A stretch of DNA of 64,000 nt from Thermaurantimonas aggregans (lineage in GTDB: Bacteria > Bacteroidota > Bacteroidia > Flavobacteriales > Schleiferiaceae), in the NCBI RefSeq assembly GCF_003851885.1, contig NZ_BHZE01000008.1:51576-115575 (forward strand), read 5' to 3'. The position numbers and the translations under genes are program-made. Positions 18,568-27,200 of the stretch are shown in pieces. Numbering within the stretch: the first letter of the stretch is position 1; each line of letters starts with the position of its first letter. The notes beneath the pieces are model-generated. The model did no database searches. It saw nothing but the letters and a program-made list of their open reading frames with translations, and had not been told where the DNA came from.

Positions 18568-19184
18568 TGGTAGAGCTAATCATAGCCGCAGTAATCTTGG
18601 GGATCACCTTGAGTTTTATGGTGGGTCCTGTTTTTGTTTTATTGATTGAAACGAGTATTTACAGTGGTGCAGCTAAAGCACTCGCTTTTAATTCTGGTGT
18701 ATTGCTTTCTGACATATTTCTAATTGCCCTTGCTTCATATGGAAGCGAGCAACTGCTAAGCGATATTACTGGTAATAACTACATCTATGTAGCTGGGGGA
18801 GCAATTATATTTTTTTATGCAGTATTATCTTTTCTAAAAAAAAGAAAAATCGCTGTTCAAAAAATAGAAATACAGAGCAGTTATTCGAAAAATATTCTAA
18901 AGGGTTTTTTAATAAACTTTATGAATGTTGGAGTTTTAGCATATTGGATGACCAGTATCGTACTTGTAGGCAACAGATATGACTATCAATCTGAAAAAAT
19001 GCTGATGTATTTTTCTGTCACTTTAGGTACATATTTTAGTGTAGATTTAATAAAAATTATATTTGCCCGAAAGATGAGAAAATACCTCGATCATTCCCAC
19101 ATGAAAAAGCTAAATACCATAGTGAGCATCGTCTTGGGTATCTTTGGTATCTCTCTTATTCTAAAGGGCTTACTCCTCAAATAA
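18567..19184 (+). CDS. LysE/RhtB-family exporter
   Basis: A 205-residue inner-membrane protein with about six hydrophobic segments. The N-terminal LSFMVGPVFVLLIETSIYSGA and the following LAFNSGVLLSDIFLIALA match the LysE-type amino-acid efflux family (normal length about 200-210). It starts with GTG, which overlaps the previous gene's stop codon by one base; no upstream start is possible without entering that gene's frame-shifted region. Its exported substrate cannot be told from sequence. Its last 15 bases overlap, tail to tail, the end of the reverse-strand ATP-grasp-like gene. Confidence 0.83.
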   Translation: MVELIIAAVILGITLSFMVGPVFVLLIETSIYSGAAKALAFNSGVLLSDIFLIALASYGSEQLLSDITGNNYIYVAGGAIIFFYAVLSFLKKRKIAVQKIEIQSSYSKNILKGFLINFMNVGVLAYWMTSIVLVGNRYDYQSEKMLMYFSVTLGTYFSVDLIKIIFARKMRKYLDHSHMKKLNTIVSIVLGIFGISLILKGLLLK

Positions 19185-20372
19185 GCCAATAGATCCCCCC
19201 ACCCAAGTTTTGTTTTTATTGTATTTCACGCCGATCATCTCGCCCTTACTTAGACGCATAAGGTTGATCATCGGTTTTGGTTTTTCCTCCTCATCAGGCC
19301 AAACGTAGAGAATGCGAAATTCAGCTTTTGACTTTTGAACATCACTCGGATCAGCAATGATTTCAGCATAAGTCACTTTTTCCTGGAGCACATAGTTGTC
19401 TTTCTGATGATCAGGTATGGACACAATGTCTTCAGGTGTTACGTTAAATATTACTCCACTGCCTGAGAAGCTAAATAGCGGTTTCAAAACAAAGGCCTCT
19501 AAGTTTGAGGGAATTTCTTTTACTTCAGATAACTTAATGCATTTAGGAGAAAATTTGGAATCAATATGTGGCAACAGAAGTTTAGAAATCTTAAAAAACC
19601 AATTCGGATGCGTGATCCATTCTACATCGTACTCTTTAGTAAAGTCGAGTGAATATTTCAGATCTTTTCTTTGATCTAATTCATCGAAAATAATGCGGTT
19701 ATATATACGCTTTATCTCTATTTCTTTGCCATTTTTTTCATAATAGAGTTTGTTGCCTTTTACAAGGATTTTCGAAAGACATATATACTCTATTCCAAGT
19801 ACTTTTTTTGTAACAATAAAATCAATAGCAGTATTTTGTTTTTCAGGTTCTATTTCGAGTAAAATGACATTTTCAGGTGCAGAATCTCCAAGAATAATTT
19901 GTTTTAAAGTGTCGTAATATTCAACTTCACCTGCCTTACAAAAAAAAGGAGTCAGATGACGAGGTAGATCGTAATGCTCCAAATAGTGGTGATAGAGCCA
20001 TGGCTGGTAGTAAAATAAGGAAGGAAAACCCTGTAGCTCAATGAGTTTAGGAATAATTTCTCCTTCCTGAGAAAGAGTAATACCAAAATCGATGGCTATA
20101 AAGTGAGGGCGTTTTTCATTGCCGGGCACAATCTTATTTTCAGGAATAATTCCTTCTGCTATTTTATTCAAATCAAGAGATAGGACTTGATGGAGTATTT
20201 CTTCAGCTGCCGTCAGAAAGATTTCTTTTTCTTTCTTCGAAAAAAAAACGGGTGATTCCGCTACTCTGAAGGGGATAGAATAATCAAATTCTTTGTTAAG
20301 CTTTTGCAAAAATTTTTGATAGGAAGCTTCTGAAAATTTTTCATTAAATGCTTGTCTATATTTGAGGTACAT
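19170..20372 (-). CDS. ATP-grasp-like ligase of unknown substrate
   Basis: A 400-residue cytoplasmic protein without membrane segments. The C-terminal half looks like an ATP-grasp fold: THPNWFFKISK (about 255-265), the nucleotide-binding lysine K297 and glycine-rich FVLKPLFSFSGSGV (295-308), hinge NYVLQEKVTYAEI with E331, then EFRILYVW with R353, and NLMRLSKGEMIGVKYN (370-385), where R and N could bind metal and phosphate. The N-terminal half contains PHFIAIDFGITL and KLIELQGFPSLFYYQP, which I do not recognise. Such proteins join a carboxylate to an amine through an acyl-phosphate. It overlaps by 17 bases the upstream glutamine amidotransferase gene, which could supply ammonia. The substrate is unknown. 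Confidence 0.62.
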   Translation of the reverse strand: MYLKYRQAFNEKFSEASYQKFLQKLNKEFDYSIPFRVAESPVFFSKKEKEIFLTAAEEILHQVLSLDLNKIAEGIIPENKIVPGNEKRPHFIAIDFGITLSQEGEIIPKLIELQGFPSLFYYQPWLYHHYLEHYDLPRHLTPFFCKAGEVEYYDTLKQIILGDSAPENVILLEIEPEKQNTAIDFIVTKKVLGIEYICLSKILVKGNKLYYEKNGKEIEIKRIYNRIIFDELDQRKDLKYSLDFTKEYDVEWITHPNWFFKISKLLLPHIDSKFSPKCIKLSEVKEIPSNLEAFVLKPLFSFSGSGVIFNVTPEDIVSIPDHQKDNYVLQEKVTYAEIIADPSDVQKSKAEFRILYVWPDEEEKPKPMINLMRLSKGEMIGVKYNKNKTWVGGSIGLFEE

Positions 20373-21204
20373 GGGCAGAAGAATTTTTTTCTTTTATTTG
20401 ATGTGCTTCATTCAGAAAATTCATTAACACTGTATTGCGAGTAAGAAGAATTTTATCAGAGTCATTTATGCTCTTTAGCATATCATAGTACTTATCTTCT
20501 CCATACGTGTCGATAATGAATTTTTTCTTTTCCGGATTGTGAAGGTAGTTCAGCATACCTTCTACATTAGCTTCCGGATGAAATTGAGTGCCAAAGATGT
20601 ATTCATCGAAGCGCATGCACATTACAGCGCGCTCCAGTTTCACATGAGGTCGCAACTTTTCAATACAGAGTATCTTGCTGCCCATCAGATTGAGGGCCAC
20701 CTCGTTGGGCTCTGTGATTTGGTAATCGCGGCTATCCACAGCCCAGAAAGGATCGGGCAACTGTACTAAGTAACGGTCCATTTTACCATCTGTAGTTTTG
20801 TGAATGGGAAATATTCCGAACGAGGTGGATTTGCGCTTTGACAATTTTCCAAGCCCGTAATGGCGTACAAAAATTTGAAAGCTGTGACAGATCAAAAACA
20901 ACAACTTTGGTTGATCAGGATTTCTCCGGTTGTGTGCTCTAAGTTGTTCTATAAAGTCAAAATAGGCCTTTTCCCATTCGCTGCCCTCGCTGTCGATTGG
21001 GCTACCAGGGCCGCCTGTCGATATATAAGCATCGTAATTTAAGCCTGGTACTAGGGCCGATCCTCGTGTATCGTATTCTACAACGATTGGATGAAGGTTT
21101 CGCCGTTCACAGAATTCGGTAATAATGCTGTGAATGCCTTTTTTGCCCTGATTAGGTTCACCCAAATACATATCGAGTATCGCGACTCGAAAAATTGACT
21201 TCAT
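20356..21204 (-). CDS. Class I glutamine amidotransferase-like protein
   Basis: A 282-residue protein resembling the glutaminase domain of GMP synthase-type amidotransferases. The catalytic triad is present: C106 in FLICHSFQIF, H209 and E211 in GTQFHPEANVEG. The oxyanion-loop motif is ISTGGPGSP (62-69). The nucleophile elbow is unusual: C-H-S-F-Q instead of the common C-x-G-x-Q. The C-terminal 60 residues extend past the domain. Released ammonia would normally be passed to a synthetase partner; the best candidate is the ATP-grasp-like protein whose gene starts inside this gene's end (17-base overlap). The orphan CoA-transferase subunit gene ends 10 bases upstream, so all three probably share one transcript. 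Confidence 0.8.
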   Translation of the reverse strand: MKSIFRVAILDMYLGEPNQGKKGIHSIITEFCERRNLHPIVVEYDTRGSALVPGLNYDAYISTGGPGSPIDSEGSEWEKAYFDFIEQLRAHNRRNPDQPKLLFLICHSFQIFVRHYGLGKLSKRKSTSFGIFPIHKTTDGKMDRYLVQLPDPFWAVDSRDYQITEPNEVALNLMGSKILCIEKLRPHVKLERAVMCMRFDEYIFGTQFHPEANVEGMLNYLHNPEKKKFIIDTYGEDKYYDMLKSINDSDKILLTRNTVLMNFLNEAHQIKEKNSSAHVPQI

Positions 21205-21214
21205 TTAGCAAACT

Positions 21215-21925
21215 TTAAAGTGAAACGGGTCTTTTTCGGGTAGTGCGCTGCTCAATGCGCTTCTCATAATGAGCCCCCTGATAAATGCGCTGTACAAAAA
21301 TTCCTGGAGTATGGATAAAGTTGGGATCTAGAGCACCAACCGGCACTAACTCCTCCACCTCAGCCACGGTTATTTTGCCAGCCATTGCCATAACATGGTT
21401 AAAATTTAAGGCTGTTCCCTTATAAATAAGATTACCCGCCGTATCACCTTTCCAAGCCTTTACAAAAGCAAAATCGGCCTCAAAGGCATATTCTAAAATA
21501 TGTGGTTTACCGTTAAAAATTCTTACCTCTTTCCCTTCAGCTACTTCAGTGCCGTATCCGGCAGGAGTGTAAAAAGCAGGAATACCTGCCCCAGCTGCCC
21601 TACACCTCTCGGCTAAGGTGCCCTGCGGAATAAGCTCTACCTCCAGTTCACCGCTCAGCATTTGACGTTCGAACTCCTCATTTTCGCCCACATACGACGA
21701 TATCATCTTTTTGATCTGTCTGGTCTTCAGAAGCAAGCCCAATCCAAAATCATCTACACCAGCATTGTTGCTAATACATGTGAGGTTTTTAATTCCAGCT
21801 CTCCGTATAGCGGCTATGCTGTTTTCCGGAATTCCGCACAACCCGAAACCACCAAACATTACCGTCATACCATCTTTTAGACCTTGTATGGCTTCGTCTG
21901 CGTCTTTTACCGTTTTGTTAATCAT
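21215..21925 (-). CDS. scoA: 3-oxoacid (succinyl-CoA) CoA-transferase subunit A
   Basis: A 236-residue CoA-transferase family I alpha subunit. The N-terminal [19 protein letters not shown], the middle [29 protein letters not shown] and the later [18 protein letters not shown] are characteristic of ScoA/AtoD, which moves CoA between succinyl-CoA and acetoacetate. Length is normal. The catalytic glutamate is carried by the B subunit, so this protein needs a partner. Unusually, no B-subunit gene follows: the next gene, 10 bases on, is the glutamine amidotransferase. The B gene must lie elsewhere, or this protein has another partner. A -7 promoter box lies about 22 bases upstream. Confidence 0.92.
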   Translation of the reverse strand: MINKTVKDADEAIQGLKDGMTVMFGGFGLCGIPENSIAAIRRAGIKNLTCISNNAGVDDFGLGLLLKTRQIKKMISSYVGENEEFERQMLSGELEVELIPQGTLAERCRAAGAGIPAFYTPAGYGTEVAEGKEVRIFNGKPHILEYAFEADFAFVKAWKGDTAGNLIYKGTALNFNHVMAMAGKITVAEVEELVPVGALDPNFIHTPGIFVQRIYQGAHYEKRIEQRTTRKRPVSL

Positions 21926-21946
21926 TTTTTAAATGAATTTATTTGG

Positions 21947-21954
21947 CAAAAGTA
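21947..21954 (-). promoter_or_regulatory. Bacteroidota -7 box upstream of scoA
   Basis: CAAAAGTA on the plus strand reads TACTTTTG on the minus strand, matching TAnnTTTG, 21 bases before the scoA ATG. A CAAA (TTTG on the minus strand) occurs at 21978, slightly farther than the usual 19-base spacing. This promoter would drive scoA, the amidotransferase and the ATP-grasp-like gene. Confidence 0.45.
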
Positions 21955-22146
21955 GAATTTAATTTGGAAGCATAAAACAAATCAACGGAGGTGACTTCAT
22001 TGAATTTCTCCAATTTAAAATACTGATAATCAAATTTATACATACATTCTTTTCCTCTTTTGAAGAATTGTTCTCAGTTTTCAAAATTTAGCTCATCTGT
22101 ATTGAGAAAGATAGAATTCAGAATTCCTATCTCTTAAAAATTCTAA

Positions 22147-22154
22147 TACTTTTG
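22147..22154 (+). promoter_or_regulatory. Bacteroidota -7 box upstream of terC
   Basis: TACTTTTG matches TAnnTTTG, 25 bases before the terC ATG. No TTTG at the -33 spacing was found, so it is judged only a probable promoter. Confidence 0.4.
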
Positions 22155-22179
22155 AGCCGCTTTAAATAGCCTGACACCT

Positions 22180-22899
22180 ATGGAAATCATTGCATCGTTA
22201 GTCACACTTACTGTTCTCGAAATCGTACTAGGCATTGATAATATAATCTTTATCAGTATTTTATCGTCGAAACTTCCTGTACATCAGCAGGCCAAAGCCA
22301 GAAGACTTGGGCTCACCCTTGCTATGGCCACTCGAATATTACTGCTACTGTCGCTGAGCTGGATGATGCGGCTTACTAAACCACTTTTCGAACTTCCATT
22401 TGATTTCATTCACCCAGAAACCAGAGAATTCTCAGGGCGTGACATAATTCTTTTGGCCGGTGGTCTTTTTCTCATTTACAAGAGCACCACCGAAATTCAC
22501 CATAAACTCGAAGGTGGGTCTGATAGCCACACGACTTCGATTAAGGCCTTATCTTTTTCGTCGGTTATTGTTCAGATTTTATTGTTAGATATCGTTTTTT
22601 CGCTCGATAGTGTCATTACAGCTATCGGAATGGCCAATAAGGTATGGGTAATGGTAGCTGCTATCGTAATTGCTGTAGGTGTAATGATGATCTCTGCAGC
22701 GTCGATTAGCAATTTTGTCGAAAAGCATCCCACCATCAAAATTTTGGCACTTAGTTTCTTATTGCTGATAGGTGTCTCTCTACTCATGGAAAGTTTTGAC
22801 CAAGGCATCCCAAAAGGTTACATCTATTTCGCAATGGCCTTTTCCGTATTTGTGGAAGTACTTAATCTTCGATTACTGAAAAAGCAGGTTCAGCAATAA
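22180..22899 (+). CDS. TerC-family integral membrane protein
   Basis: A 239-residue inner-membrane protein with about seven helices. The paired family signatures are clear: EIVLGIDNIIFISILSSKLP in helix 1 and DIVFSLDSVITAIGMAN in the middle, both with the acidic residues thought to bind a metal ion; FVEVLNLRLLKK lies at the end. TerC proteins (YkoY/Alx relatives) are linked to manganese export and to metal loading of secreted proteins; the role here is inferred from family. It stands alone, with its own probable promoter, and is convergent with the asparaginase gene (20 bases between the ends). Confidence 0.92.
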   Translation: MEIIASLVTLTVLEIVLGIDNIIFISILSSKLPVHQQAKARRLGLTLAMATRILLLLSLSWMMRLTKPLFELPFDFIHPETREFSGRDIILLAGGLFLIYKSTTEIHHKLEGGSDSHTTSIKALSFSSVIVQILLLDIVFSLDSVITAIGMANKVWVMVAAIVIAVGVMMISAASISNFVEKHPTIKILALSFLLLIGVSLLMESFDQGIPKGYIYFAMAFSVFVEVLNLRLLKKQVQQ

Positions 22900-22919
22900 A
22901 CGTCAAGTAAACAAGCGAG

Positions 22920-23867
22920 TTATTCATAAATCTTCGCAAAGCGGTTGCCCTTGCTGTTGCGACCAGCGCGAAACATCCCTTCCGTATTGTAATCGTGATA
23001 AAGGTTACCCTTATCATCGATGGCGATCATACCTCCACTTCCGCCGAGATTTTTAATTTCTTCTAAAGTGCTTCGTATGGCTTTCGAAGCTTTCTGCCTT
23101 CCAAAACGCATTCGAGCAGCTACCTGGTAAGCTGCTGAGGTGCGAATAAAGTACTCGCCATGCCCAGTACAACTAACAGCAATTAAACCATTTTTGGCAT
23201 ATGTACCTGCACCTATGATGGGTGCATCGCCTATTCGGCCGAATTTTTTCATCAGCATTCCTCCCGTCGAAGTGCCTGCGGCAAGATTGCCATCTTTGTC
23301 GAGCGCTACGCATCCTACGGTGCCATATTTTTGGTTCTTGAGGGCTTCTTCCCATCTCGCTCGCATATCGTCAGTAATGAAGTATGAATTAGGAACACTG
23401 TCAAGTCCGATTGAAAAGATAAATTTTTCAGCACCTGCACCCGATAGCATTACGTGTTGGGTTTTGTCTTTTACCGCCTGGGCAGCCAATATCGGATTTT
23501 TAACATGCCTCAATCCACTCACTGCACCAGCTTTCTGATCATATCCCGTCATGATAGATGCATCTAATTCCGCTATACCTTCTTCGGTGAGTACAGCTCC
23601 TCTACCTGCATTAAACAAAGTATTATTTTCAAGCATCATCACTACGTGTATTACAACTTGCTCGGCCGATTCACCGCGCTGAAGCATCGAATACCCAGAA
23701 TCTAAAGCTGCATTTAGTGCTGCTAAATACACGTTTACCTTTTCCGGATTATTTCTCAATGCCATGTAGCCAGCTCCGCCATGCAGTACGAGTCCAAAGT
23801 TTTGAATTTGACCGAAAAGATTTAAAAAGCTAAACAGCATGGCAGCATTAATGACATTTTTTAGCAT
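22920..23867 (-). CDS. Isoaspartyl peptidase/L-asparaginase (plant-type, Ntn hydrolase), exported
   Basis: A 315-residue asparaginase family 2 precursor. T183 in YGTVGCVALD is the expected autocleavage site and nucleophile, giving alpha (residues about 20-182) and beta chains. LVLHGGAGY (27-34), NAGRGAVLTEEG (86-97), GTSTGGMLMKKFGRIGDAPIIGAGTYA and SCTGHGEYFIR are the substrate-pocket motifs. An N-terminal hydrophobic segment ending LNLFGQ (1-20) looks like a signal peptide, so the mature enzyme is probably periplasmic, where it would remove isoaspartyl or beta-aspartyl residues from peptides. It is divergent from the Mpo1-like gene, with 38 bases between the starts. Confidence 0.92.
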   Translation of the reverse strand: MLKNVINAAMLFSFLNLFGQIQNFGLVLHGGAGYMALRNNPEKVNVYLAALNAALDSGYSMLQRGESAEQVVIHVVMMLENNTLFNAGRGAVLTEEGIAELDASIMTGYDQKAGAVSGLRHVKNPILAAQAVKDKTQHVMLSGAGAEKFIFSIGLDSVPNSYFITDDMRARWEEALKNQKYGTVGCVALDKDGNLAAGTSTGGMLMKKFGRIGDAPIIGAGTYAKNGLIAVSCTGHGEYFIRTSAAYQVAARMRFGRQKASKAIRSTLEEIKNLGGSGGMIAIDDKGNLYHDYNTEGMFRAGRNSKGNRFAKIYE

Positions 23868-23880
23868 AAAAGTATTTTTT

Positions 23881-23888
23881 TATTTTTG
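23881..23888 (+). promoter_or_regulatory. Bacteroidota -7 box upstream of the Mpo1-like gene
   Basis: TATTTTTG matches TAnnTTTG, 17 bases before the ATG, with a T-rich tetramer (TTTT) at the -33 position 19 bases upstream. The same 38-base gap must hold the divergent asparaginase promoter. Confidence 0.5.
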
Positions 23889-23905
23889 TACTAAAAAGCA
23901 AAACT

Positions 23906-24226
23906 ATGGAGCAGGATAAAAATTTCAAATCGCTGAAAGAATTCTACCCATTTTACCTCACAGAGCATCAAAATCCCACCTGCAGATTATTACATTTTAT
24001 TGGTACCGGATTGGTATTTATAAGCTTCTTTATGTTTTTATATACATTTAATTGGATCTATTTTGCCATTATCCCCGTATTAGGATATGGATTTGCATGG
24101 GTCGGACATTTCTTTTTTGAAAAAAATAAACCCGCCACTTTTAAATATCCAGGTTACAGTTTAGCATCTGATTTCATAATGTTTTTCGACATATTGACGG
24201 GAAAACAACCCATTAATCCCAAATAA
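23906..24226 (+). CDS. Mpo1-like (DUF962) membrane protein
   Basis: A 106-residue protein with the DUF962/Mpo1 layout: N-terminal FKEFYPFYLTEHQNPTCRLLH-like motif (here LKEFYPFYLTEHQNP, residues 10-24, with H20 and the later LLHFIG), two to three helices, GFAWVGHFFFEKNKPATFKYP (62-82), where H68 sits in the conserved GH-x3-E, and a terminal SDFIMFFDILTGK. The yeast member, Mpo1, is an iron-dependent dioxygenase that alpha-oxidises 2-hydroxy fatty acids; the conserved histidines here could bind such a metal. In bacteria the role is untested. It is followed, 39 bases on, by the hybrid kinase gene. Confidence 0.85.
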   Translation: MEQDKNFKSLKEFYPFYLTEHQNPTCRLLHFIGTGLVFISFFMFLYTFNWIYFAIIPVLGYGFAWVGHFFFEKNKPATFKYPGYSLASDFIMFFDILTGKQPINPK

Positions 24227-24265
24227 TATTTTCATTTGTATTTGACTAGAAGCACATAAGAAATC

Positions 24266-27200
24266 ATGTCTGAAATACAGTTTACCAAGAAACTGCTGCG
24301 CTCTTACACCTTTTTTGCAGCAGTTTCAATAGCTATTTATACTCCTGTAATTTATTATTTGGGAATATATGAAGTAGCCTATCTAGCAGCATTGCTAGTG
24401 GTTCTTATGATTGTATCATATTTATTGACTTTTTACAATCAATTCAACTTATCTCGAATCATCTTTTTTGCCTCGATAGCTGGCGTAATTGTAGCATCTA
24501 TTATAAGCAAAAAATACCTCAATGGAGTAAGTTTTTACATTTTTCCATTAATGGCATACACATTTGTGTTAACCTTTTCTCACGAAAAAGAATTTAGGCG
24601 ATTAGTATCATTAATTGTATTTGTTGCTTTTCTCTTAATTATAGTTTTTTTGTCGTTTAAAGAGAATATTTTATTCACGTTAGAATACAAAATATTTTAT
24701 CTTCTCAACTTTGTTTTAGCCTTTCTGCTTCTGAGTTATTTGCTCGGTATTATATCATATAAAAACATCAGAAGAGAAAAAGCGTTACAAGAAAATCAAG
24801 CCAATATTCAGACGATCATAGATACCATTCCACAGCTTGTAATTCAAGTAGATCGAGAGTATAGGATTAAATCATTAAACAACAGATTTGCCGCTATAGT
24901 CAAATCCCTATTTGATAAAAAAATTGCAGAAGGCGAAAGCATTTTAGAATTTACATTCGATACCGATACAGAGAGGGTAAAAAAAGCTATTGATTTGGCT
25001 TTCAATGGACAACAAACTATTGTAGAAAAAAGAATAAAGTTAAAAAACCACAATGACCTTTGGATTCAATTACATTACTTGCCTGTTACAGTACAAAATA
25101 CTATTACCTCTGTTTTATTGATAGTTTCGGATCAAACAGAATATAAAAAACTGCTCATCAATGCTAACAAACTTGCTGATATTGTAGCGGAAAGTCCTAT
25201 ACCTATTTTTGAAATTAATACAAACGGACTCATTCTATATGCAAATTCAGAATGTGCAAATGAATTTGGATTAAATACAGGAAATTATGTTCCATCAAAC
25301 TGGATGGATTTTATCATCACTGTATTTGATGATGAAGCATCGGAAACAGAAATAAAATTTAAGAATAAATTTTACCGTTTTATTGCAAAAAAAGATAAAG
25401 CAGGTGAAACACTCAGAATGTACGCTCTTGATATTACATTGATCAAGGAAAACAATTCATTGTTGGAGCAACAAAAATTGTTTTATGAAAGCCTTTTAGA
25501 TGTAATACCCTCAGATGTAGTAGTGCTCGACAGTGATCTTAAGTATAGATTTGTTAATAAATATGCAATTAAAGACGATAGTAGAAGAAAATGGATAATA
25601 GGGAAATCAGATAAAGAGTATTTTGAACTTAGAAATTTTCCTCAGGAATTATACGAACAACGAAGAGAAAAATTGATGAAATCTATTGAAACCGGAAGGG
25701 AAATCGAGTGGACAGAAGAATTTACAATTAACGGAGAAAAAAAATACTTCCTCCGTAAAGTAAAACCATTCTATGAAGAAGGAAAAAATTCACTGTTATT
25801 ACTAGGATATGGTACGGAAATAACTTCGCAAAAAATAGCAGAAAATGAAATAGAAAAACAAAAGAAACTATATCGTGAAATCTTAAACAATCTTCCGATT
25901 AGTGTCTTTCTTAAGAACCTTGAAGGCAAATATCTCTTCGGTAATACCCATACATTGAAATACATAGGTATAAGTGAAGATCAATTTGTAGGAAAAATCG
26001 ATTACGATATTTATCCTTCGAATTTAGCAAGTGAATATCGAAAAACAGATATCGTAGCAATTGAACAAGGTGAGCATACCTTTGAAGAAAAACTCAATAC
26101 CCCATGGGGAATTGAGTACATTTATGGAGGAAAAAAATTAATCCGCTTGGATGAAAAAGAAAGTTTAATTTTAGGATTCTCGATCGATGTAACTGATAAG
26201 ATAAAATCCCAATTAGAACCAAAAAAACAAACTGAACTAATCGAGAAAATCCTTGATATAAGCCCGACGTTAATTTACATCAAGAGAGCAGACGGAAGTA
26301 TCTACATGGCAAACAAAGCGACTGCGAAAATGTTTGGATACGATTCGCCAGATGTTATCATTAATAAAACTCCCGAAGATTTACATGTGAAAAAGGAAGA
26401 GTTAGCAATCTGGAAACTACATGATTTAAAAGTACTTGAATCGAATGAATTACATATTTTTGAAGAAACTTTTACTACTCCTGACAATCGTGTTTTATGG
26501 TATCTTACACACAAAATTCCTTTTAATATTGACGAAAATGAAAAATGCATCCTCGGAGTAGGTGTTGATATCACCCCTTTAAAAAATATTCAAGCCGATT
26601 TGCTTGAACTCAACAGAAAAGCTCGAGAAGCTGCCGACGCCAAAATGATGTTTCTCAGCAATATGAGTCATGAAATTCGTACACCCTTAAATGCTATTAT
26701 AGGTTTCGGACAGCTATTGATGCAAGAAGAGCTTGACGACAAAGTACGAGAGTTTGCCAAGACTATCCTTTTTGCCGCTAAAAATTTACTGAGCCTAATA
26801 AACGACATTCTGGATTATTCGAAAATACAAGAAGGAAAATTTCCTGTAAATTTTGTTTCTTTCAATTTGAATAAGTTTATATCAAACATCGAATCTATTT
26901 TTAAATTAAAAGCTCGAGAGAAAAACATCTATTTCAAAATTGAAAAAGAATTTGATGAAAACATTATCATTCAATCGGATAGTACTATACTAAATCAAAT
27001 TTTAAATAATCTTATATCCAACGCCATAAAGTTTACAAAAATTGGAGGAGTAAAAGTGATCATTTCAGTAAAAGATAAGAATTTAAACATAGAAGTTCAT
27101 GATACAGGCATTGGCATTTCAGAAGATTTTAAAAACAAAATTTTCAATACTTTTGAACAAGAGAATTCTCAAATTAGCAGAGAGTTTGGCGGTACAGGTT

